Both the position numbers and the translations under genes were made by a program. A stretch of DNA of 44,017 bases from Bacteroidales bacterium. GTDB taxonomy: Bacteria > Bacteroidota > Bacteroidia > Bacteroidales > FEN-979. The notes beneath the pieces were generated by a model. It searched no databases and was not told the DNA's origin. It saw only the letters and a list, made by a program, of their open reading frames with translations. Location of the stretch: positions 1 to 44,017 of the forward strand of contig JACZJJ010000149.1 of assembly GCA_014860625.1 (NCBI GenBank), written 5' to 3'. Below, piece after piece: positions 1 through 8,635 of this stretch (position 1 is the stretch's first letter; each line of letters begins with the position of its first letter).

Positions 1-528
1 CCTCCTCCTCCTCCTCCTCCTCCTCCTCCCGAAGCACTTCAGGAAAAAGTAAAGTTTACTGCTCCGGTAGTTGTTGAAGATACAGCCGTGGAGTCGGACT
101 TCGGGAAACAGGATATGCTTGCAGAAAAAGGAAACACTGAAGTTCCTTCCGAGGAGCCCGAAATCGCATTCGCTGAGGAGAAACCACAGGTTATCGAACA
201 ACCCAAAGAAGCTGAGATTTTCACCGTTGTAGAAGAAAATCCCCAGTTCCCCGGAGGAGATGTAGAACTTTATAAATTCCTCGGAGAGACAATTAAATAC
301 CCGGAAGAGGCAAAGGAACTTGGTATCCAGGGAAGGGTATTTGTAAATTTTGTGGTTGAAACCAATGGCACCGTGAGTAATGTAAAAGTTCTCCGTGGAA
401 TTGGAGGCGGATGCGACGAAGAGGCCGTAAGGGTTGTTAAGAGCATGCCCAAATGGACTCCCGGAAAACAACGCGGGATCCCTGTACGGGTATCGTACAA
501 CCTTCCGATAAAATTTACATTGCAATAA
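1..528 (+). CDS. TonB C-terminal domain protein (energy transducer TonB family), 5' end outside window
   Basis: The frame of ORF 88..528 is open back to position 1 and starts with ten proline codons. C-terminal FPGGDVELYKFLGETIKYPEEAKELGIQGRVFVNFVVETNGTVSNVKVLRGIGGGCDEEAVRVVKSMPKWTPGKQ is a typical TonB C-terminal domain. Confidence 0.88.
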   Translation, partial: PPPPPPPPPPEALQEKVKFTAPVVVEDTAVESDFGKQDMLAEKGNTEVPSEEPEIAFAEEKPQVIEQPKEAEIFTVVEENPQFPGGDVELYKFLGETIKYPEEAKELGIQGRVFVNFVVETNGTVSNVKVLRGIGGGCDEEAVRVVKSMPKWTPGKQRGIPVRVSYNLPIKFTLQ

Positions 529-552
529 AACGGAAATAAACGAACCATTTGT

Positions 553-576
553 AGAGACGGGGCATGCCCCGTCTCT
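553..576. repeat. Perfect 24-bp palindrome AGAGACGGGGCATGCCCCGTCTCT
   Basis: The sequence equals its own reverse complement; a near copy (AAGACGGGGCTTGCCCCGTCTCT) lies at about 666-688 in the same intergenic gap. Confidence 0.9.
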
Positions 577-588
577 GCAATGAAAACA

Positions 589-620
589 AAAAATGGCATC
601 CATACCGGGTGCCATTTTTT
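589..620. terminator. Rho-independent terminator hairpin (possibly bidirectional)
   Basis: AAAAATGGCA ... TGCCATTTTTTTT stem followed by a T-run, just after the first TonB-like gene. Confidence 0.65.
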
Positions 621-665
621 TTATGGATTATTCCGGCACAAGGTGTCAAAAGGGAAATAATCGTA

Positions 666-688
666 AAGACGGGGCTTGCCCCGTCTCT
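666..688. repeat. Second copy of the GACGGGGCwTGCCCCGTC inverted repeat
   Basis: Near-identical to the palindrome at 553-576; located 17 bp upstream of the second TonB-like ATG. Confidence 0.8.
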
Positions 689-705
689 GCCAAAACCCTC
701 CAGCC

Positions 706-1482
706 ATGAAAAAGGAAGAACAAAAGACGGAATCTCTCGAGGAGATCGTATTCCGTCACAGGAACAAAACCTACGGCGCTTACCAGCTACGTCGGGATTA
801 CCGGAAATTTATCACCATTTCGATGATCTTTGCCCTTTTTGTCACCAGCGCTGCAATCAGCTACCCACTGGTAACAGCCATATATTATAAACCTCCTCCT
901 CCGATAAAAGATAAAACAATTACCGGTGTCGAATTGAAAAACCCTAAAGACGAACAAAAGCCCAAACCTGAAATCCCTGAAGCGCCAGAGCCAGAGATTG
1001 AAAAGGTGAGGTTTGTGGTCCCTGTTGTTGTTGATTCTGCAGGAGATGAGAGTTTCGGTGTTCAGTCAGAACTGGAAGGAAAGATAAATACAGAGGTTCC
1101 TGAAGAGAATCCGGTAATTACTATAGTAGAGGATAGACCGGCGGTTATTGAACAACCCATTGTTGAGACTCCTGAACTTTTTGTTGAGATCATGCCAGAA
1201 TTCCCGGGCGGAGTGGCTGCCATGAGAAGGTATCTGTCAGAATCAATAAAATACCCTGAGAATGCAAAGGAGTTAGGGATTCAAGGGATGGTCTACATCA
1301 ACTTCGTTGTGGAGAAAGATGGTTCAATTACTAAAGTGAAACTACTGAGAGGAATAGGAGAAGGATGTGATGAAGAGGCCCTCAGGGTTGTTAGGGCAAT
1401 GCCGAAATGGCATCCCGGAAGCCAGCAGGGAAAGACGTTCAGGGTCTCATACAATCTTCCTGTTCGCTTCACCCTCCGGTAA
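706..1482 (+). CDS. Energy transducer TonB family protein (paralog of the upstream gene)
   Basis: ATG at 706 gives MKKEEQKTESLEEIVFRHRNKTYGAYQLRRDYRK, one N-terminal TM, a PPPP stretch, and a TonB C-terminal domain FPGGVAAMRRYLSESIKYPENAKELGIQGMVYINFVVEKDG. The track start at 676 is upstream of the likely start. Confidence 0.9.
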   Translation: MKKEEQKTESLEEIVFRHRNKTYGAYQLRRDYRKFITISMIFALFVTSAAISYPLVTAIYYKPPPPIKDKTITGVELKNPKDEQKPKPEIPEAPEPEIEKVRFVVPVVVDSAGDESFGVQSELEGKINTEVPEENPVITIVEDRPAVIEQPIVETPELFVEIMPEFPGGVAAMRRYLSESIKYPENAKELGIQGMVYINFVVEKDGSITKVKLLRGIGEGCDEEALRVVRAMPKWHPGSQQGKTFRVSYNLPVRFTLR

Positions 1483-1499
1483 TACCCAATACAATTGTC

Positions 1500-1534
1500 A
1501 TTGCAGGGGCGAAATGGCAGGTCGCCCCTGCAAT
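1500..1534. repeat. Inverted repeat with a perfect 13-bp stem, ATTGCAGGGGCGA / TCGCCCCTGCAAT
   Basis: Direct reading: the two arms are exact reverse complements separated by 9 nt, just downstream of the second TonB-like gene. Confidence 0.85.
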
Positions 1535-1631
1535 TTTACCACGTTCACCCCTGGTATCCCTACCTCATTTCTCTGTATTTGTTCATGTGCCCCAGCTCTT
1601 TATTTGGAAATATTCCAAAGGTAATTTTCAT

Positions 1632-1639
1632 TAACTTTG
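1632..1639 (+). promoter_or_regulatory. Candidate Bacteroidota -7 element (TAACTTTG) upstream of the hdr-flx cluster
   Basis: Matches TAnnTTTG about 38 nt before the hdrC ATG; the -33 TTTG partner is poorly spaced, so this is tentative. Confidence 0.3.
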
Positions 1640-1676
1640 CTCTGTTATTTTATTAACAATAGAAGAAAGCCAATTT

Positions 1677-2246
1677 ATGATAGCTCTCGGACAACAAATT
1701 GAAAATAAATTTCTTACCGCTGTCAATAAAAAGAGTGGTAACAATATACTGGATTGTTACCAGTGTGGAAAATGCGTCTCCACTTGCCCGGTAAGCAGTT
1801 TCATGGACTTTCCTCCCAGGGAGATCATGCAGATGATCAAGCTGGGATTGAAAGATGAGACCTACATGGCCAACTCCATGTGGTTTTGCCTGACCTGTGC
1901 TGCCTGTTCCGGAAGATGTCCACGTGAAATAGACATTCCCCGGGTGATGGAATCGATCCGGCACCTGGCTATCGAGGAGAATGTGAACCCCGATGACCCA
2001 CATGTGAAAAATATCCGGAAATTCCACGAGATCTTCCTGGATATGGTTAGACGGTATGGCCGCAACTATGAACTTCGCATGATGGCAGAATTCAACATCC
2101 GGACCCGGAACCTTTTCAAGGACATGCATCTGGCTCCAAAAGCCCTGCTAAAAGGAAAGATTCCTATCGGGCATGAAAAGGTAAAAAGTGCAAAAGCTAT
2201 CCAGCGCATGTTTAAACTGGCCGAAAAACTGGAAAATACCAAATAA
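1677..2246 (+). CDS. hdrC: HdrC-like 4Fe-4S heterodisulfide reductase subunit C
   Basis: 189 aa with CYQCGKCVSTCPVS and CLTCAACSGRCPREIDIPRVM; directly followed by HdrB and HdrA homologs. Confidence 0.88.
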   Translation: MIALGQQIENKFLTAVNKKSGNNILDCYQCGKCVSTCPVSSFMDFPPREIMQMIKLGLKDETYMANSMWFCLTCAACSGRCPREIDIPRVMESIRHLAIEENVNPDDPHVKNIRKFHEIFLDMVRRYGRNYELRMMAEFNIRTRNLFKDMHLAPKALLKGKIPIGHEKVKSAKAIQRMFKLAEKLENTK

Positions 2247-2254
2247 TCCAAATC

Positions 2255-3199
2255 ATGACAAAACTGACCTATTTCCCGGGTTGTTCCGCACATGGGACCA
2301 GCGAAGAGTTCGACAGCACCCTGAAGCTTGTGATGAAGTCGCTGGATGTGGAGATGGAGGAGTTGCCCGACTGGAACTGCTGCGGAGCCACATCGGCCCA
2401 TGTTATGACTGAGAACCTGGCCCTGGCTCTCCCGCTCAGGAACCTGGTGCTGGCAGAGAAGCTCGATAATAAAACCATGGGCATCGCATGTGCATCCTGC
2501 TACTCCCGGATGAAAAGCACCAAGGTGGAGATGGATAATCATCCCGAGCTGGCTAAAAAGATTAATTCCACCATCGTGGAAGAGGGCGAATACAAAGGAG
2601 ATGTCGATGTAAAATCGATGCTTCAGTTTTTCTATGAAGATATCGGAACGGAGACCATTGCCGGTAAAGTCACTTATCCATTAAAAGGGCTGAAGATAGC
2701 CTGTTATTACGGGTGCCTTCTCACCCGGCCAAAAAACATTACGCAATTTGATTCACCCGAGTATCCCATGTCGATGGACAACATCGTTGAAGCGCTGGGA
2801 GCCACCGCGACTCCGTTTGATTTTAAAACCGAATGTTGCGGGGCCTCTTTCTCCATCAGCGATACGGAAATTGTTCTAAGCCTGAGTGGTACGATCCTCG
2901 AGATGGCCAAAGAGAGTGGCGCACATTTAATTGCCGTCGCCTGTCCGCTGTGTCAGTCGAATCTTGACATGCGCCAGCCGGATATTGCAAAGAAAAGGGG
3001 GAAGAAATTTGATCTCCCGGTGCTTTACATTACGCAACTGATGGCACTTGCATTCGGATACCCCCTCAAGGACCTGAAGCCCTCCAAACACATCATTCCT
3101 ATTGAACAGGCACTCTCTCATATCGGGGAGGAGATTGCTACTCCGGAAGTAAAGAAAAAACCCAAAAAAGCTGTTGAAGCAGAAAGTGAGGTAGAATAA
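2255..3199 (+). CDS. hdrB: HdrB-like heterodisulfide reductase subunit B, both CCG motifs intact
   Basis: YFPGCSAHG...WNCCGATSAH...CASCYSRMK and CYYGCLLTRP...TECCGASFS...ACPLCQSNLD: two complete CCG-domain cysteine sets. Confidence 0.9.
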   Translation: MTKLTYFPGCSAHGTSEEFDSTLKLVMKSLDVEMEELPDWNCCGATSAHVMTENLALALPLRNLVLAEKLDNKTMGIACASCYSRMKSTKVEMDNHPELAKKINSTIVEEGEYKGDVDVKSMLQFFYEDIGTETIAGKVTYPLKGLKIACYYGCLLTRPKNITQFDSPEYPMSMDNIVEALGATATPFDFKTECCGASFSISDTEIVLSLSGTILEMAKESGAHLIAVACPLCQSNLDMRQPDIAKKRGKKFDLPVLYITQLMALAFGYPLKDLKPSKHIIPIEQALSHIGEEIATPEVKKKPKKAVEAESEVE

Positions 3200-5172
3200 T
3201 GGCTCGCGTAGGTGTTTTTGTTTGTTTTTGTGGCGCGAACATCGCCGATTTTGTGGATGTTCCGGCTGTAGTTGAAGAGGCAAAAAAGATCAAAGAGGTC
3301 AAGTATGCCATCGACTACAAATACATGTGTTCCGACCCCGGACAGGGGATGATCCGTGATGCCATTGTGGCACACAGGCTCACCTCTATTGTTGTAGCAG
3401 CATGCTCACCCCGGATGCACGAGAAGACGTTTAGAAAGGCACTCTCCGATGCCGGGATGAATCCCTACCTGCTTGAGGTGGCAAATATCCGGGAGCACTC
3501 CTCCTGGGTACACCAGAAGGATAAAAAAGCTGCAACAGAGAAGTCCAGCGATCTCATCCGGATGGCGGTGGCCAAATCGATAGCCAATGAACAGCTGCAT
3601 GAGATCTCGGTACCTGTCACCAAACGGGCTCTTGTGATCGGAGGAGGGATTGCCGGCATCCAGGCAGCATTGGATATCGCTGATGCCAGAATCCCTGTGG
3701 TACTGGTGGAAAAAAGTCCCTCCATCGGGGGTAAGATGGCACAGCTGGATGAGACCTTCCCAACCCTCGACTGCTCCCAATGTATTCTGACACCAAAGAT
3801 GGTGGATGTCGCCAGTCATCCTTATATTGAGCTTCTACCATACTCCGAAGTACTGGAACTGGATGGCTATGTGGGTAACTATAAGGTAAAGATCAAGCGC
3901 AAGGCTTCCTACGTCAATTTCGATACATGTACCGGCTGTGGCGCATGCTGGCAAAAGTGCCCCGTAAAGGTTCCCAACGAATTCAACATGGGCATCGACA
4001 AACGGAAAGCGATCTACAGCCCTTTCCCGCAGGCTGTTCCCAATAAACCTGTCATTGATGCTGAGCATTGCACGATGCTGTTGAAAGGAAAATGCGGCAT
4101 CTGTGCCAAAGTGTGTGAAAAGGGATCGATCGACTACGCCATGCAGGATGAGATCATTGAACGAGAAATCGGTGCTGTGGTGGTCGCGACAGGGTATGAC
4201 CTCTGGGATCCCAAACCTTATGAAGAGTACGGTGTTGGCAGGTATAAAGATATCATCACTTCCCTGGAATTTGAGCGGATGGTTTCGGCCAGTGGACCTA
4301 CAGGTGGCGTTCCGCTGAGACCATCCGACGGGAAAATCCCCAAATCGGTCGTCTTTATCAAATGTGTCGGTTCAAGGGATGAAGCAAAAGGGATTGAATA
4401 CTGCTCCAAGATCTGCTGCATGTACACTGCTAAACATGCCATCCTGCTGCACCACAAGGTTCACGATTCACATGCTTATATCTTCTACATGGATATCCGG
4501 GCTGCCGGAAAGGGATATGAAGAGTTTGTCAAACGTGCCCAGGTGGAAACCGGAGCTACATACCTTCGAGGTAGGGTATCAAAGATTTACCAGAAGGGCG
4601 AAAAACTGATGGTAAGGGGAGAGGATGCACAGATCGGCCAGGTGGTGGAGGTAGAAGCCGACCTTGTTGTACTTGCCACTGCCGTCTATCCCTACAAGGA
4701 TAACCCGGAACTGGCCAGGTTGTTGGGGATCTCTTACGACAAATACGGGTTCCTCTCGGAAGCCCATCCGAAACTACGTCCTGTTGAGACAGCCAAAGCA
4801 GGAATTTTCCTGGCTGGATGCACACAGGCTCCGAAAGATATCCCCGAAACCGTTGCACAGGCCTCGGCTACTGCCGCTAAGGTGTGCGGACTCTTTTCCG
4901 GAGATACCATCTTAAAGGATCCGATGATCTCCAAAGTCAACACCGATTATTGTTCCGGATGCCAGAACTGTGTGACCGTTTGTCCGTACCAGGCAATCGT
5001 TACAGAGGAGATACCGCTGGGTCATGGATCAAAAGAGATCCGTACTGTTGCAAAGATCAACGAAGGCGTTTGCCAGGGTTGCGGCTCCTGTGTGGCAATC
5101 TGCCGCAGCATGGCCATCGACCTGGCCGGATTTACCGATATGCAAATCATTAACGAGATCGTATCTATCTGA
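3199..5172 (+). CDS. hdrA: HdrA-like FAD/4Fe-4S subunit (electron-bifurcating family)
   Basis: 657 aa: N-terminal CFCGANIADFVD and ACSPRMHEKTFR, FAD site VIGGGIAGIQAALDIAD, LDCSQCILTPKMV, and a C-terminal two-cluster ferredoxin CSGCQNCVTVCP...CQGCGSCVAIC. Confidence 0.92.
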   Translation: MARVGVFVCFCGANIADFVDVPAVVEEAKKIKEVKYAIDYKYMCSDPGQGMIRDAIVAHRLTSIVVAACSPRMHEKTFRKALSDAGMNPYLLEVANIREHSSWVHQKDKKAATEKSSDLIRMAVAKSIANEQLHEISVPVTKRALVIGGGIAGIQAALDIADARIPVVLVEKSPSIGGKMAQLDETFPTLDCSQCILTPKMVDVASHPYIELLPYSEVLELDGYVGNYKVKIKRKASYVNFDTCTGCGACWQKCPVKVPNEFNMGIDKRKAIYSPFPQAVPNKPVIDAEHCTMLLKGKCGICAKVCEKGSIDYAMQDEIIEREIGAVVVATGYDLWDPKPYEEYGVGRYKDIITSLEFERMVSASGPTGGVPLRPSDGKIPKSVVFIKCVGSRDEAKGIEYCSKICCMYTAKHAILLHHKVHDSHAYIFYMDIRAAGKGYEEFVKRAQVETGATYLRGRVSKIYQKGEKLMVRGEDAQIGQVVEVEADLVVLATAVYPYKDNPELARLLGISYDKYGFLSEAHPKLRPVETAKAGIFLAGCTQAPKDIPETVAQASATAAKVCGLFSGDTILKDPMISKVNTDYCSGCQNCVTVCPYQAIVTEEIPLGHGSKEIRTVAKINEGVCQGCGSCVAICRSMAIDLAGFTDMQIINEIVSI

Positions 5173-5651
5173 TGGAAACAGAAGTAAAAGAGAAAATTGT
5201 GAGCATCGAGAAACCCCACCTGGAGGCGCCTGCCGACTGGCAGCCTGTGATCATGGGGATTCTCTGCAACTGGTGTTCTTATGCCGGCTCAGACCTTACG
5301 GGCACCAGCCGGCTTCAGTATCCGCCAAACATCCGGATCATCCGCGTGCCCTGTTCCAGCCGCGTAGATCCCTGGTTTATCATCAAGTCGCTGCAAGCCT
5401 CGGCCGATGGCGTGCTGATTTCGGGATGCCATCCGGGTGACTGCCACTATATCTCCGGGAATTACTACGCCCGAAGGAGATTTCTGGTGACCAAAAAACT
5501 GTTGAACTTCGTGGGATTTCATGAAAATCGCGTCCAGTTTTCGTGGGTGTCTGCAGCAGAAGGACCAAAGTTCGCCAAGGTGGTTTCAAAAGTTACGGAG
5601 GATATCAAAAAGCTGGGACCTCTGCATCTGTATAAAAAGGAAAATATTTAG
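5172..5651 (+). CDS. flxD: MvhD/FlxD-like hydrogenase iron-sulfur subunit family protein
   Basis: 159 aa, GILCNWCSYAGSDLTGTSR...IRVPCSSRVDPWFIIKSLQ...DGVLISGCHPGDCHYISGNYYARRR is typical of MvhD; overlaps the hdrA stop. Confidence 0.85.
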   Translation: METEVKEKIVSIEKPHLEAPADWQPVIMGILCNWCSYAGSDLTGTSRLQYPPNIRIIRVPCSSRVDPWFIIKSLQASADGVLISGCHPGDCHYISGNYYARRRFLVTKKLLNFVGFHENRVQFSWVSAAEGPKFAKVVSKVTEDIKKLGPLHLYKKENI

Positions 5652-5656
5652 GATCT

Positions 5657-6508
5657 ATGGATTATACAAAGCAAATCCAGGACATTGCGGGAAGGTTATT
5701 CTCTGAAAATAAGATCGATGTATTCATCGGTTACCGCAATACAGGCTTTGATGAAAATCAAGTGCCGGTACTGATCAACCAATACAAAGATGTGGATCAG
5801 CTACTGTTCACCGATAAATCGGTCTTCAACCTCGCCAATTACCTGAAGTATGAACATACCAGAAATAAACGGGTAGGATTGGTGGTCAAAGGCTGTGATA
5901 GCCGGGCCCTGAACCTGATGCTCACGGAAAAACAGGTGAAACGCGAAAACCTTTATGTAGTAGGCATTGCCTGTAAAGGTGTGGTTGATGAGACGGGAGA
6001 GATGGCACAGAACTGTATTGAATGTGTGATGCCGGATGCCGTGATCTTTGACGAGATGCTTGGCACACCGTCAGGGCGACGCGAATACCAGGAGAATGCC
6101 GATGTTCGCGAACTTGACGGTAAGACCCTGACTGAAAGGCAGGAATATTTCGAAGAGGTGTTTGAGAGCTGCATCCGCTGCAATGCTTGCCGGCATTCTT
6201 GCCCGTTGTGCTACTGCGCCAAGTGCTGCATCGACCAGGAGACGGCCACCCTCTTTCAGGGAGCCAACACAACCTCAAGCGCCTTTCACGCATTGATGAC
6301 ATGGTCGTTGCATCTGGCCGGGCGCTGTGTGGATTGCCGCAACTGCGAAAAAGCTTGTCCGAGCCACCTTCCATTGCATCTCTTGCACAAACAGAATGAA
6401 AAAGTGATCTATGGGAACTTCCAGGAGCACCTGGCCGGAATGATCGAAGAGGACCGGGGAGCTTTTTATAAATACAGCCTGAGTGACCCCGACGATTTTA
6501 TCATGTAA
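5657..6508 (+). CDS. flxC: FlxC-like 4Fe-4S protein (coenzyme F420 hydrogenase/dehydrogenase beta-like)
   Basis: 283 aa with CIRCNACRHSCPLCYCAKCCID and CVDCRNCEKACPSHLP; operon position. Confidence 0.65.
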   Translation: MDYTKQIQDIAGRLFSENKIDVFIGYRNTGFDENQVPVLINQYKDVDQLLFTDKSVFNLANYLKYEHTRNKRVGLVVKGCDSRALNLMLTEKQVKRENLYVVGIACKGVVDETGEMAQNCIECVMPDAVIFDEMLGTPSGRREYQENADVRELDGKTLTERQEYFEEVFESCIRCNACRHSCPLCYCAKCCIDQETATLFQGANTTSSAFHALMTWSLHLAGRCVDCRNCEKACPSHLPLHLLHKQNEKVIYGNFQEHLAGMIEEDRGAFYKYSLSDPDDFIM

Positions 6509-6520
6509 CCTTTCTGAACG

Positions 6521-7570
6521 ATGAACCTGACAACATACAGTACAGATCCTGCCGGACTTCAGTCCTTTTATGAAGCGATCATCAGCGCTCATGACACCTA
6601 TGCCCCGGTAGAGAAATTTGGCAAATACGACTTCATCAAGGTTGACGCCCTCTCCTCCTGCAACCCTGATTCTCCGATTCCCAAAACGATGAGTGTGAAG
6701 CCGCTCTTCTTCCCCAAATCGGCCAGGGTGATGAAATACAAGGCTACCAGTGAAGGGACAGAGCTGTCCGATACGGAAGGTGATCCCCTGGCCGGAAAGA
6801 GGGTTGTGCTGGGAGTAAAACACTGCGATGCCCGTGGCCTCCAGGTCCTGGATGCCGTTTACAAATGGGACTATGTGGATACCGACTACGAGAAACGAAG
6901 GGAGAACACCATTCTGATCTCAACGCGCTGCAATGAAGCTTCTACCCATTGTTTCTGCACTTCTCTCGATTATGATGTGGAAAAGCTGGATGCTTTTGAC
7001 GTGGCTGTAATCAATGGATTGGACGGGAAGATATACCTTCAGGCCAGAACTGAAAAGGGGGAATTCTTCCTGAAAGAGAATGCAAATGGGTTAACCGTCG
7101 CCAATGGGTCGGCCCAGGAGGAGATGAAGCAGCAATTTGAAAAATTTGCCGGCTCCTTCCGTCTGAAAATGGACTATTCGGAGATCAACGAAAAGATGAA
7201 GGGCCGGTTTGACTCTGCAGTTTTTGAAGATATTCCTGCCAACTGTGTCAGCTGCAACACCTGTGCGTTTGTTTGTCCGACCTGTCACTGTTTTAAGATT
7301 TCAGACGAGAAACTCAAGGATGAAGGGGTGAGGTATAAGAGTTACGACTCGTGTAACAATGTCTATTTCACTCTGATGGCAGGAGGCCATAACCCCAGAC
7401 CCGTTAAATACCGTCGCTGGCGCCAGCGGGCCATGCACAAGTTTGTCTATTACAAGGAACGGTTCGACATGAACCTCTGCGTCGGATGTGGAAAGTGCAC
7501 CATCTCCTGCCCGGTAAACATTAGCATTTTTGAGGTAGTCAACCGCGTGGCTTCTTCAATGCAGGAATGA
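6521..7570 (+). CDS. flxB: FlxB-like 4Fe-4S dicluster protein (sulfhydrogenase beta-subunit family)
   Basis: 349 aa with CVSCNTCAFVCPTCHCF and CVGCGKCTISCPVNISIFEVVNRV; operon position. Confidence 0.7.
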   Translation: MNLTTYSTDPAGLQSFYEAIISAHDTYAPVEKFGKYDFIKVDALSSCNPDSPIPKTMSVKPLFFPKSARVMKYKATSEGTELSDTEGDPLAGKRVVLGVKHCDARGLQVLDAVYKWDYVDTDYEKRRENTILISTRCNEASTHCFCTSLDYDVEKLDAFDVAVINGLDGKIYLQARTEKGEFFLKENANGLTVANGSAQEEMKQQFEKFAGSFRLKMDYSEINEKMKGRFDSAVFEDIPANCVSCNTCAFVCPTCHCFKISDEKLKDEGVRYKSYDSCNNVYFTLMAGGHNPRPVKYRRWRQRAMHKFVYYKERFDMNLCVGCGKCTISCPVNISIFEVVNRVASSMQE

Positions 7571-7607
7571 AAACAATGCAGGAATGCAGAATTCTATGAA
7601 TAATAAT

Positions 7608-7665
7608 ATTCACGATATTCACGATACTCACGATACTCACGATATTCACGATTTCACGATACTCT
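7608..7665. repeat. Short tandem 'word' repeat (TTCACGATA / CTCACGATA)
   Basis: attcacgatattcacgatactcacgatactcacgatattcacgatttcacgatactc lies inside the operon between flxB and flxA. Confidence 0.9.
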
Positions 7666-7666
7666 T

Positions 7667-8500
7667 ATGGAACAACTTTTAGTCCCCATGATCTGTAAGG
7701 TCGAGAAAATCATCCAGGAGACCCCGGATGTAAGGACCTACCGGCTAAAATTTAAAGATGATTCCCTCACCGATAAATTTGACTGGATGCCCGGGCAATT
7801 TGTTGAGTTTTCCCTTCTTGGCAGCGGGGAATGCACCTTCTGCATCGCTTCATCAGCCACGCGCAAGGGAACATTCGATTGCTCTATCAAGCGGGCTGGG
7901 ATTGTAACTGCCGATATTCACCGTGACCTGGAGGAAGGGGATGAAGTAGGAATCCGTGGACCCTATGGCAATTGGTTTCCTGTGGAAGAGCTGAAAGGGA
8001 AGAATCTTCTTTTTGTCGGAGGCGGTATCGGACTGGCTCCATTAAGATCGCTTATCCAGTATGCCATAGATAACCGAGCCGATTTTGCTGATTTTACCAT
8101 TCTCTATGGCGCACGTACATCAGCCGATATCTGTTACAAGGAGGAGGTTGAAGAGTGGAAAAACAACAAATCACTCAAGGTTGTTCTTACAATTGACAAA
8201 CCGGAAGATACGTGGAAGGAACATGTGGGCGTTGTACCGAAAATTCTGGAAGAGGTGGTGAAACCGGTTATTGAGAATACGAAAGTCATCACTTGTGGTC
8301 CGCCAATCATGATCAAATATACGCTGATGTCGCTCGACAAACTCGGATTTAATCCTACCGATGTGATCACCACGTTGGAAATGAAGATGCAATGCGGATT
8401 GGGAAAATGCGGACGATGCAATATTGGAAGCACCTATGTATGCAAAGACGGTCCGGTATTCACTTATGAGGAGTTGAGTAAATTACCGGACGAATTTTAG
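7667..8500 (+). CDS. flxA: FlxA-like FAD/NAD(P)-binding oxidoreductase with C-terminal 2Fe-2S motif
   Basis: 277 aa: GQFVEFSLLG (FAD), GRGPYGNWFP-type segment, LLFVGGGIGLAPLRSLIQYA (NAD), and MQCGLGKCGRCNIGSTYVCKDGPVF (2Fe-2S). Confidence 0.82.
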   Translation: MEQLLVPMICKVEKIIQETPDVRTYRLKFKDDSLTDKFDWMPGQFVEFSLLGSGECTFCIASSATRKGTFDCSIKRAGIVTADIHRDLEEGDEVGIRGPYGNWFPVEELKGKNLLFVGGGIGLAPLRSLIQYAIDNRADFADFTILYGARTSADICYKEEVEEWKNNKSLKVVLTIDKPEDTWKEHVGVVPKILEEVVKPVIENTKVITCGPPIMIKYTLMSLDKLGFNPTDVITTLEMKMQCGLGKCGRCNIGSTYVCKDGPVFTYEELSKLPDEF

Positions 8501-8529
8501 TATATTTGTCTGAGAAATACCTTTTCACC

Positions 8530-8628
8530 ATGGATAAGGAAACAAAAGGCAACTGGATTGCTATGATACCTGTGATAGCCATTGTAGTCTTTTTTTGTCT
8601 CTATGTGCTTTCAATGGTCATAGGTTAG
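8530..8628 (+). CDS. Putative 32-aa single-TM peptide
   Basis: ATG...TAG encodes MDKETKGNWIAMIPVIAIVVFFCLYVLSMVIG: short charged N-terminus plus one hydrophobic helix. A TATATTTG -7-like motif lies at 8501-8508. Absent from the supplied ORF track. Confidence 0.45.
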   Translation: MDKETKGNWIAMIPVIAIVVFFCLYVLSMVIG

Positions 8629-8635
8629 TTCCTCT

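Noticed and set aside
5922-6374. 150-aa minus-strand ORF opposite flxC
   Set aside because: Shadow ORF of a cysteine-motif-rich coding gene; no domain.
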